Source of the DNA: Mesaphorura yosii
Lineage: Eukaryota > Arthropoda > Collembola > Poduromorpha > Tullbergiidae
DNA length: 64,000 nt
Direction of reading: 5' to 3'
Assembly: GCA_009869945.1 (NCBI GenBank)
Contig: WIXG01000108.1
Span: forward strand, 124,001 to 188,000
Below, one piece after another: positions 26,801 through 37,500 of this stretch. Within the stretch, counting starts at the first letter, position 1. Each line of letters opens with the position of its first letter. Made by a program: the position numbers and the translations under genes. Under the pieces are notes generated by a model. It worked only from the letters and a program-made list of their open reading frames with translations. It did no database searches and was not told the origin of the DNA.

Positions 26801-29800
26801 ACTCCAGAAATAATTCAGGGAGCCTGAAACCGAAGCGTCTGCGAACAAGCCGACAAAATATTATTACAAATTACAAACGAGAGACGATCGACTTCAAAGG
26901 GAACCACAACGCAAACGCTTGCGTGCTTGAGTCCCAATACCAAAGACCAAGTGAACTGTAAACGACTGCTACGTGAAGTGCGACTCATCCTTAAAGAACA
27001 TAACGGGACATGGCACACACATGGAGTACTAAAAAATTCGAGTTTAAGGTAAACGTGTATGAAAGATGATTCACCAGACGAAGAAACACATGCCCGCCTG
27101 CTCCAAGAAACAAGAAGTCGTCGGCTGTTACAATGTAACTGTTTTTGTAGTGCGTCGGTTTTGGTTTTACGAGAACTACTCGAATGCATGCCACGAAAGT
27201 GAGTTATGGGAACTCAAATTAGTTATTTTTTCATCATTCATCACTTCCAATTACTCTCACTTCATTTACGCCCGCGCAATCTGTGTAACTTGGGCCCAGA
27301 AGCGCAAGCGCAGGCATCATTTTACCGCCTGATTGACCAGCAGAATCAATTTAATTAGAGATGCTCGGCCGTCCACCGTGTAACAGAAAGCAATAATTAA
27401 TTAACTCTTAATTGAATAATGAACAACACAGTCTGGTAATGGTGGAGATCAGTCTTGGAATTTTATAAAAAACAAAGGTACCGTAAGATTTATGTAAAAT
27501 GAGCTCCGTAGCCTTGAATCTTGAATTCCCGATCTTGCTTCCTGCTTCCTAGTTCGTCTGCTCCACGAGAAGCAGTCAGGCGAGCAAGAGCAAAGTCGTC
27601 CCTGTGAATGCGTGGATGCAGAGGGAGGATTGATAAATGGAAAGAACCCGTTAGATTCACATTGATTAAGGATTTTTTCTTCCGGGCACCAAACACATGG
27701 AATACAGGCCAGCCGTAACCTTGATTGTGAGCTCAGCAACAAGATTGGGAGATGATAATAAAATAATTACGAAACCAGACAGGCGCGCGAGCTGGCGTAG
27801 AATCTGGCGTGGTGTGGCGTAAGGATGTAGAAGTAGAAAGTGAGCTTTAATTGAAAGGGATAGTTTTGATTGTCTGATGAAGGATGATTTACGTGCAGTG
27901 CAGCCACAAAATACAAGAATACAAGAGTATAAGTAATCGTAGTGGATCGTGGAAGACGCAGGCAACTTCCTGGATTGGATTCTTCGGGGAGGGTTAAAAA
28001 TAACTGGAATTAATAATCAGGGTACTCAGTAAGTAATGAGATCAAGATTCCAGAATGCCTTCACGCACTGGAACACGCGTAAAAGAACCTTAGAAACGTA
28101 GAAACTGGATTCGGATTTGAAATTGAGGTTTCCCGTCCAGTTTTTATGACCCGGGTCGCGATATTCTATTTCTATTTTACTGCACTGCGATTATCTTCTT
28201 CATGCATGCTACAGTTTCCGGCTTTCTTCATTGAATCAGACATGTTTTGACATTTCATATTGTTGAATTCTGTGCTTAATGCTTTGCATTATAGTAAAGA
28301 GGTTCATGTTTATTGTGCTCGGCTCTGCTCAGCGCGGATTAAGAATTGGCACGGAAAGTGACATTGAATGCATTCTTGCATGCAAACACAAACCACCTTA
28401 TTAAAATACGATTCTCCAGCGTACGTAATTTAATTTTTTACTGGCCCGGCACGCCACGCCACGCACGCTCATCCTGAACATCGTTCTTGCAATTGCGTCC
28501 TGGGAAAGCGTGAGAAAATAAAAATATTATGTAAATACGGCGGTTCACGGCAATAGCTATGGCAAGGTCTGAGTCTGAATTTAATCTGCGTTGACAATCT
28601 CTCAAATCATTTGCAAATATTGACATTCGCAACTGCAAATCCCAAACAGCGTAAATTCGAAGGCGAGCCAATAAAATTATTTAATTCCTCCAAAGAGCAG
28701 GTAAAAATGGACGAGGTTCAAATTGCGTTAGTTCAAACAAAAGTGTTGGCATAATTAAATGACAGAATGTCAATAACGCAGAAGATTTTGGGTGCAAACA
28801 CAAACATCAAACACGGGCGCGCACTGCAATATTTACAAAGTGATTGAATTCTGACACCGAATGCCAAATCAGACAGGCCAACGTTAAAGCGAAAATTATG
28901 GCGGTTGTCTGTTGTATAAAAACGAACATGTCACAAAGTAGACATTTGGACTTCATTTCGCTGCACGAAATTTTGCTACCAGAAAATCTTAACGGAAGTT
29001 CTCGTTAGCCAAGCCTGATTATTTGTAGCGGAGTTTGCGTTTGCGTCATTTCACTCTCTACTTTCCATTGCCACGGCGTTCGTGTTCATTCCCCCTGGCC
29101 AGTCCGAAATCAACTGCAACGGATTTTCGTTCAATTCTCCATGCTCTTCTCTCATTTCCTCCGTATTGCACTTGCACGATTTCTTTTGTTCTTCAGCCCT
29201 GCTAGGGCCTGAATCAGCATTTTATTGTTTCATTCGCTGCTTTTGCCTGAGCTGCAGTTTGATTGAAATAAAATCGACACGACAGAATAAGAATGCAATA
29301 TTTATTGCCATTGTTGACTCCGTAGATTCCAATCGAATGTGCCCAGGAATTTTGCAAATCATTCTTCTCCGGCTTGCGGGAAATTTTCCCATGTTACGTT
29401 TAAATTAGTTAATCCCAGAAAGTATTCTTTATTACTTCAGAATGGAGTGGGTCAAATTATATTAGTTTTTATTACCAAATTGCATACGAGTATCTGCACA
29501 GAGACGAACATGTGTTGCTTGTGCATGCGAGAGCGAGTGCGAGTCGTTTCAATTTCAAGTGCCCCATTGCTTCACTGCCCGTTCCCTTTCCTTTGGCTTA
29601 ATTGTAAATGAATTTTCTTACTCAAGTACTTCCGGTTTCCCCAAAAATCTGAAAAGGGGACGAGAAACAGAAACTTGCTCACATGTTGCTCAGGCATTGC
29701 ACTGGCTCGCTCGCTTGGTAGTGGTTGTGGGGTGAACAGGTTCCTTGCTCAGGCTCAGGAACAATGGCCTGTTCATGATCCGATCCGAATATTAATATTA

Positions 29801-30773
29801 CCCGCTCTCTCACAGCCGGCACGCACATGCACGGAACAGTATGAGTACAGTAATTTCATGACCATTTTCATTGCATCATTGCATGTCATCTGAATAATTA
29901 TTAACCGACTCACTCCTCCGCCCTTTTGTCTCTCGTCTTCTGCTGCTTGTGTTCTGTTGCTGGACAATTCCATAATAGACAGTGCAATGTGTAAGCGTAA
30001 GCTTATTTCCTTCCTTCCTCACAGCAGCGACAAGAGATCTTTTATCAACAATCAGCATAAACATCAACAGAACACAAAGACAAATACTGAATTTCAATTC
30101 GTGTGATTCGAATTCTCGTCCTCCCGCGACTCCTCCACAATTCTTACCCGGACGCCTGAGAGACGAATTCAAACTCCCGCTAGCTATTAAACGGAAATGA
30201 AAGTGCACATTTTGTTTTCATAGGGGACACTTGACAATAATGCAGCCTAAATGCAGGTAAAGAAACTTTTGTTTGTGTAATAACGGAGGAGAGTGCATGG
30301 GCATTGTTGCTGGAATTGTTGCGGCAGTGTATAATTATTTTAGGTAATTCAAATAAATGATGCGCCGTAAAGTTATGTGTTCCCTGCCCGGCGCGCATGG
30401 GAAAGATGCACCGAGTTACCTGCTGCTGCTGGCAAAAGCAACTTGACTCGATTAGTTCGATTCTGGAATTAGAAAATTGGTGCAGCTCGAATTCAATGGA
30501 ATTCGGAGGAAGGAAATGAGCGCGAGCGCAATCTCCTAAGAAGAATCGCATCACATCGCTTTTGTGATGCTAATAACTTCCGACTCCAATTTAGCACCGA
30601 CACAACGAACGGAATTACGCATAAACACGTGCACTGTGGCGTGTTCTTTGAGCAAAAGAATTGACTTTGAATGAAAACATTAGTCCCGCACTTCCGAATT
30701 TGATCAAGAATTCAGTCCCTAATTTATAATTTACTGGTCGCCTGAAATTCGATGGTTAACTGAATTATTGCAA

Positions 30774-30799
30774 GGCACGGCGTGGCACGGCGTGGCACG
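30774..30799. repeat. 10-bp tandem repeat, unit GGCACGGCGT
   Basis: Two and a half copies of a 10-bp unit containing the recurrent GTGGCACGGC / TGGCGTGG-type word seen at many other intergenic places in this window. No coding role is apparent. Confidence 0.7.
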
Positions 30800-31109
30800 T
30801 TCGCCTCGTGGATGTGCTATGCATGGACGCCACAGCCGGCCGGCTGTCCGCCAAAAGTCAACAAATGATTCGAGTCAGTGAGCCTGCATAATGCAAATGC
30901 CGCTGCAATTCCGCTCGCTCGCACGCAGTCACGCTTGGCGTGGACATTCAGCTTGCGGTAGGACAATAATTTTAGTCAGAGTCGCATTCCATGGCATGGA
31001 AAAGGCAAATTCCTTGTAATTACTGGAAGTAATTGTCATAGTGCTGTTTCAAATTAATAATTAACCGACGGAGACTAACTTCCTCGATGTACTAATGAAT
31101 GAATGACTC

Positions 31110-31115
31110 TTTATT
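31110..31115 (-). other. AATAAA, likely polyadenylation signal of the second achaete-scute gene
   Basis: On the minus strand AATAAA lies about 290 nt after the stop codon of the gene ending at 31407. It is the first canonical signal I found downstream, so it probably sets a short 3' UTR. Confidence 0.4.
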
Positions 31116-31406
31116 TCAATGTAAAAGGCAAGGCAAGGTTGTTAAGTACAAACGTCGGTGTTTTATATGAATAAAATCCAAAGGCAGCTGACATTCCAGC
31201 ATTTAATTTGTATTTACAGTTAAGCGAAAGCCTAAAGACTAAAGCTTGAGAATTTAATTGAGACTAGGACAAAGTTACATCAGTTCTCATAAGCAGACTA
31301 AACTACTAAACAGTACAACAATTGACTAAAAATGCTGCTGAATTTGTAAAATCTCCCAGATCACTTGCAAAAACTTGCCTGCTGAATTTTACCTGCTTTG
31401 GCCACT

Positions 31407-34342
31407 TTAATTAGCCGAGTTAGTATTCATGCTACCGTCAGCTTTATTGACGCCGGAAACGTCGCCCACGTTAATATAAGAGGAGGACCGACGCTGTGCT
31501 GGAAAATTCTCACCACCTTCGTGCCGTGGAAGTCCCACAATGTACTCTTCGTTCTCCTTGCCAACTTCATTCGCGTCGTCGTCGCCGTACATTCGAATTC
31601 TGTCCAGGAAGCTCGACGGAGGCAGGACGAGAACGAGACCGTTAGCTTGTTTGTTTTCTGACTCGACAATATTGCCATTGTTGTTGCTGAAGTGGATCGT
31701 GCTTCCCGAATGAGTTGACTTATTTTTAAAGAGCAGATGATGGCTGTGACTAGAAACACAAACGCTCTCAGGCTCAATGGAGCAATGCTTCACAGCAGCG
31801 TCATTGTTCAAATTGCAAATTGAATCGAGCCGCCGGTGCTGTTGCTGGCCAACCTGAAAGCTGCCCGGAGAAAGAATGGACGACAGCTCGGAACAATGCA
31901 AGCCGCTTTCATCGCTTCCGCTGCTCGTCCCGCAGGTAGTCAGACCGCTTTCGTCCCCATCAGAATTCAGCTCTGACTTGACGTCCGCAAACTGAGAAGA
32001 CGGCTCTGGAGACGGAATGTCCAGAACCCGTGAGAGGCTTCGAATGTAGTCGAGCGCACAGCGAAGCGTGTCGACCTTTGACATCTTCTTCAGGCGAAAT
32101 TGCCCCGGAATGTGCTGGCGCAGAGTCTGGAAGCCCTGGTTGACCTGTTTGGGAAAATTGAACATTAAGCACGGTGTCAGATTGCAATTGCACACCTTAG
32201 AACAGATCTTCGATATCTCGTTTGCCTGTCTAAGCCATCTGCCCCTTTCATTGTTGGACTTGGCCTGGACGGATTTCATTGCATTAATGCCAGCCGCGCG
32301 CTTTTATTAAGCAGCAGGCTGCACTTTTGGTCCAAAGGGCTAGTGACGGTGACAACAATTGAATTGAGACGGAATGAAAAGGTGGGAAGTCGTAATTATT
32401 AAGAGTCATAAAAACGCCGACGACATGATTGAAACCTTAATCAGGGACGCTTTGAGGCGTGCGCACCGGCTGAGAGCAATAGCTCATTCATTGCCCAGTC
32501 CTGAGAGACATTGTCGTCAACGACAGGCAGGCGTCTCAATTGTAATTCTACCTGTGCTGTTCTCTTTCTGTCCGTGCCCGTGTTTGTATTTGTATTATTT
32601 TCCCTAAGAGAAAAGCGTCAGCGTTAAAGTTGGGCAGAGCAGCGGCTCAAGAGGCCAGAAGGGGCAGTTTGCGTACACAAACGCGTAAAACAAGGAAAAA
32701 CACAGGCGAGACCTTGTCCCACCGTACAAAAGGGAAAACATTGGCGACGAAGCCAAGCCAGTGAATGGACAAATGAATTTCACGTCACTCTCAAAGGGGA
32801 CGAGGAACACGAGAACAAGATTTACTCGGAGCAATGAGAATGGACTTTAAAAAATGAGAACAAAACAACAAACTGGAGTCTCGGTCTCATTTTCATTGAT
32901 TGCGAACACGAACACGAGCTTCTTTTATTTTCTTTCTATTCTTTCATTTATTTCCTTAATTCACATTAAGAGAGCATTTAAGAGAGCAGCAGCACCCGGC
33001 TTCCATTTCTCCATTGTTTCATTGTTGCGCCTTGTTGGATTGAATTGCAATTGCAAGTGGAACAATACGAAAACTTGATACATTGTTGCTGCTGCTGTTT
33101 GGACGAGTCATCCAAACCTTTTCAATCTCGGCCCCGCACTTGGCTGGCTTGGCTACTTTCGTCTTTCAACTGCAATTAAAGTGGCTTTAGCTTTTAAATG
33201 AAGGAAAAATTCACAATTCAGATGAAGCCACTTGTTTGTAAGCATACAAAATCACTCAGCGTGCCAATTGGAAGTGACAGCCGCGATTGTGAACGATTTC
33301 GGAGTACGTAAGTTGATTTGAATTTCCAATTTTGGCGTTGGTTCCAGTAAAGCGTTGGAGTTTGGACGTCCTAAAATTCCCTTTTAATGAAGAAAACTAA
33401 CCTCCTTTTAAATGGAAGCATTTGAATTGCTTTGATAAATGAATGGCCTGGCCATTACACTGCGTAAAATGAAATGAATACCTTCGTCCCGTCTCAAGTG
33501 TGCGTACGACTTCTATTTCCATTACTGCAGGGTTTGTGTTTCTAGTTTCGGAGACCCAACATTCTTAGTGTTTGCGACTAGTAAGGCTCGCATTTTACGA
33601 GCAAACGAGAACCGAGACCCAGTCAGTCTACAATACTTGAGAGCGATAGCACGAAAGAATGAGAAGAATAATGACGAAAAGGTTAAAAGACTTTTGAGTT
33701 GGTGACCACTTGAGAATAAAATGGGAAAAGCCAATCTCTTCACGAAAATGCAACGCAATGCAATACAAAACAAAATACAAAACGCAGACGCAACAATGAA
33801 CGCAGGACCCGGCCCTTTACGCGTGCTGTAAGCACCATAAATACGCACAAGCTCGCGACTGCATTTCTTCAAGAATGAATTCTTTGAACCTGAATCATGA
33901 ATACGCGTACGTGAGCTTTCTCCTCCTTTTTTGCTTGCTCGTAAAATTAAGAACTCACCATCTTCACACGATTTCGTTCGCGGGCATTCCTTTTGGCCAT
34001 CGTGTGAACGCCGCGTCTGTGTCCGCCACTTGTTGCTGTTGCTGCTGCTGGTGAAGGCTGTCCTTGTCCAGAAGGCAGCATGGACAGCTTAAGAAGCTTG
34101 GCCAGACCGATTCCACACGGCGGAGTAATCGAAGGCAGTGGATTCATGTCTGGAGGGATCACGTTGGTGTTGGCGCTGGCGTTAGCTCCACTGCTGACGA
34201 ATTCTTTCGAAATTTGTTCGCCTTCGTCAACCTCAATTTTGACGCCACCGACGACGTGGTTGAAGCTTGTGTTGAGCCTCTTTGGCTGAAGGACGTTCGG
34301 ATGCAGCATCAACGGTGACGGTGACGCTTTGGAAGCCGACAT
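31407..34342 (-). CDS. Second achaete-scute family bHLH gene (asense-like candidate)
   Basis: Two exons, 34342-33959 and 32144-31407 (minus strand), joined in phase 0, give 373 residues. The ATG at 34342 is the first in the unspliced frame; TAA at 34393-34391 closes it. Exon 1 ends in the basic region RNARERNRVKM (residues 118-128). Exon 2 opens with helix 1 (VNQGFQTLRQHIP), then loop and helix 2 (KKMSKVDTLRCALDYIRSL). The rest is Ser/Asn/Asp-rich. I do not see the acidic tryptophan C-terminal motif present in ASH; the end is polar, with an isolated NEEYIVGLPR segment. Many insects have one ASH and one asense gene side by side, so asense is the best guess from context, but the bHLH alone does not prove it. 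It should act as a nuclear E-box-binding factor in neural precursors. The gene is convergent to ASH, with 3' ends about 15 kb apart. Confidence 0.9.
32145..33958 (-). other. Intron of second achaete-scute gene, same position as in ASH
   Basis: 1814 nt, GTGAGT donor after the ATG codon of RVKM and AACAG acceptor before GTC. It falls in phase 0 between basic region and helix 1, exactly as in ASH. It contains no supported gene. Confidence 0.9.
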
Positions 34343-34553
34343 CCTCTCAACGGCAACTTCAACAGCTTCACGGCACTGAAAATTTCTTAATTAATTGTCA
34401 CTGAACGTTTAATTTTCTATGTAAATGCAAGAAAAGCGGCAGTCGTCGTGTTTTCTCTGCGCACTGAACCTTTGGAATGGCGGAGGGCTGCAGCTGAACC
34501 AGTTCGGGCATTGTTGTGGCGGCATTTCCCGCATTTTTCGGTTCTGTCAGCAT
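34343..34553 (-). other. Upstream region with possible alternative 5' coding exon
   Basis: A minus-strand ATG at 34553 opens 28 codons up to 34470, followed by a weak donor (AAG|GTTCAG). A good-looking acceptor (ATTTTCAG) ends at 34376, and from 34375 eleven codons run without a stop into the ATG at 34342. Both ends are phase 0, so splicing would add 39 residues to the N-terminus. The donor is poor, so this may instead be 5' UTR with a small upstream ORF. Confidence 0.25.
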
Positions 34554-34599
34554 GCCACGGCCAGGCAATCATTTTTATAATAACAATAATGAAATACAG

Positions 34600-37500
34600 A
34601 AATCATACATCACAGACAACACAGTAAACACGGCACAGGACGGGGAACAAAGTAGCGGAGGACATGAAATAATTGTCCATATGTCTGATTTCCGAAAAGG
34701 TTTCCTGATTCCATGGCATGACACGGCGAGTGAGTGAACATATGGTCGCTTAGGTTTTTTCTCTCTGCTCTCCGCTCGCATGTGTGCAACAACGCAACAG
34801 TGCTCCGCCGTGTACAGGAACTCCGACGCTCATTGCTATGCACTCCGCGTCCCGGCCCGACCCGACAATGCCCGGTCGGGAGTGATACAATGAATTAATA
34901 CTCGTATTTTTATGCCCGGTGCAGGGAATTATTCATGTACGTTACAGCACGCACGGCCAGATTTTTACCTTCCCTGATTTTAATTCTGGAACGAGGGGCA
35001 ACAACATAACGCCAGCAACGCATCGGGTTTTTACCCGCTTCAGTCTGCTGCCTGTTAATGCTGGAGGTTTTGCTCGGTCGCTTGGTTCGTGTTTAAATTT
35101 CACATTCCGGTACCGTGCCGTGAACGAAGATCGCATCGTAGGCACAGAGTTTCGCTCCCTTCACCAGCACCAAGTTTTGAGTAGCTTAAACCTTTGCCTG
35201 TCGCAGTATTCGTCTCGCATGCGCGTGTTTGAAACTGGAAGGACTTTGGAATAGCAGTGCTGCGGCTAATCATAATCCCGAACGTGCTATTTTGCCCGTG
35301 CATGCTTTGGGTTGCTTTGCTTACTGCTTCATTGCCAATTTTAAAATTGAATTCGAAATCGAAATCCCTTTTTACTCGCTTCTGAATAGGAACAATTGGC
35401 TGACATTCCTTCCACTAACCAAACGACCACTATACAGCATTCGAGAGTGGACGACGAAATGGCAAAATATTGCATAGCCTTCCACAACAAGTCGCTCGAA
35501 TGAACCAGCTCTGATTACGTTACTAATGTGGGACGATGGAAGGGACGAAGCGTCGACGACTCGTTGTGAAAATCACGAAATTGTTCCGTCATTCAAAATC
35601 GAGCCCAATTATGCCTATTCTGCGCTGCACATAAGAGAATCCAGCGGTGTTAATGATGCTGTTAAAACGTGTGCGAGTCAGTAAGCAAGTGTGAGTCTTG
35701 TAACAGCGTGCTGCAATAAAGCACGTTAACATTTATTTGTGGCTCGTGAGTGCGTGCGTGGCAAGTAAGCCAAGGGACCCCTGGACTCCCGACTTATTCG
35801 AGAGGAAAGAAATATCCCGGAAAATAAGTTCCAAATTCGAACCATTTCTTTCGATTTCGATTTGGGGATGATCAGTTTGCAAGGTTAAGCCTGAATAGGC
35901 AGCGAAATTTTATGTGATATTTATGGAAATGAGTCCATAATTCACGTCCTGAGCTTTTTAATGTGGAGCATGTTTCAATGGTTGAACTTCAATTAAGCAT
36001 GACCAAGAGATGAAGAATCCTTTAACCTCACCTTCATAAATTACGGCTCCATAAATACGGTCTAGCCCGTGCCACCGAATTTTGGTAGCTCCGAGTTCCC
36101 GCTTTAAAATTGAACCGGAAACTCGTCTGAAAACTCACGCACATTCAGATTTCAGTTTTTTGTCTGTTTCTGGATTGGATTCTTCATCAAAATGATTGTC
36201 CGTGTTGCCGTGTTGCTATTTATACACTTTCCTGCATCATTTCTCGATCCTCTCCCGCATTTCCATTCCTTTTCATCGTTTTTGTGCGTGCGACCATTCG
36301 CGTGACCGTCGGCTGGGGTCGTCGCGTACGTCATTTGTTCCCAGCCTGCTTTTTTACCTTTCCAACTCGGCTATGCTCCCTGACTGCCATGCCGTGCCAA
36401 TAAAGGCTGGCTGGCTCCCTTCAAAGTCCTTTCTTTTTTGTCTTTTTGTACGAAATAAAATAGAAAAGCTTCCTGAGCTTTGCTGCGTCAATAGAAATTA
36501 TTGTAATAACCGAATGCAATGCAATTCAATTCAATGCGAGTCGCAGTCGCAAGTGTGTGACGCGGAGAATGGAATGGGTACGGGTACGACTCTCCGTCGT
36601 TTAATCATGGAAGGCATTCAGCCTGGCTGGTATGGCGCAAGTTTTCTCTTCTTACGTGTAAGAATTCACGAATTCATTCTCAAAATCGACGCAACAAGTT
36701 GCGGGCACCAGTCACCGGCATTTGCGTCTGTATTTTCAATTTTTTCAAACTCAACGTATAAGGCAGTTAAAGTGCGAAAAATGGCATTTTACTATTTTCA
36801 GGTGTCGTGAAAGGCTCGCATACGCCGCAGGTCTCGCATATTAATTGCAAGCAAGGCTCAGGCAAGCAAGGGGCCGCTGATTCTTAATTTCGAACCAATT
36901 CTTATCCTTTCCGCAAAAAAAATGGGATGAAATTAATTTTTGCTTCAATGCGTGGCGTAACGAGTAGAATGTGCATCTAATATTAATGCATTACTTGCTG
37001 AATTTTACAATACACAGAACGCAATAAGGGAATTGTTGTGCATGGAAATGCTGCACGCACGCACTGTTCACATTGACAAACGAAAAGGTTCATTCCTGAA
37101 CCCAGCGCATAAAATATTAACAATAAAATTAAGAACGACCCTCCTTCGTGTACATTTTCTCATTTTCATGTGTTTCTACCCTTCGCCTGTCTGTCTGCGT
37201 TCTCCCCTCTTTCGGTCAGTAGAGTGCAGTGCTGCGATTCGTCTGCTGGATTTCAGGCATGGAAACACGAAACGCGAAACAGTGTTCCGACGATTCCAAC
37301 GTGATTTTGCAGTCGAGTACGCTCGAAATCGAAACAAAGGAACACTGAAATCTGAAAGAAGAAATCTCGAAATGTCAAAGTAGTGTTTTTCGCTCTCGCT
37401 TGTGACAGCACAAAAAGGCACGCGAAGGGAGGAAGACGCGAAACAACGCGAGCGAACGCGACTGCTCTGAATGATGCTACGACTGCAATGTGATGTAATA

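Larger units (their letters stand above)
16186..31100. other. Noncoding stretch between the two achaete-scute genes
   Basis: After the ASH stop the first 1-2 kb is presumably 3' UTR. The rest, about 13 kb, holds no supported gene. The open frames that occur (for example 18928-19377 minus, 149 codons, and 23618-23965 plus, 115 codons) have no recognisable domain or splice context. Small repeats are noted separately. The large spacing fits a locus with shared long-range regulation, but no element can be identified from one sequence. Confidence 0.55.

Noticed and set aside
36196..36810. 204-codon plus-strand ORF
   Set aside because: Longest frame in its region, but low-complexity with no domain, no splice sites and no polyadenylation signal at a sensible distance.
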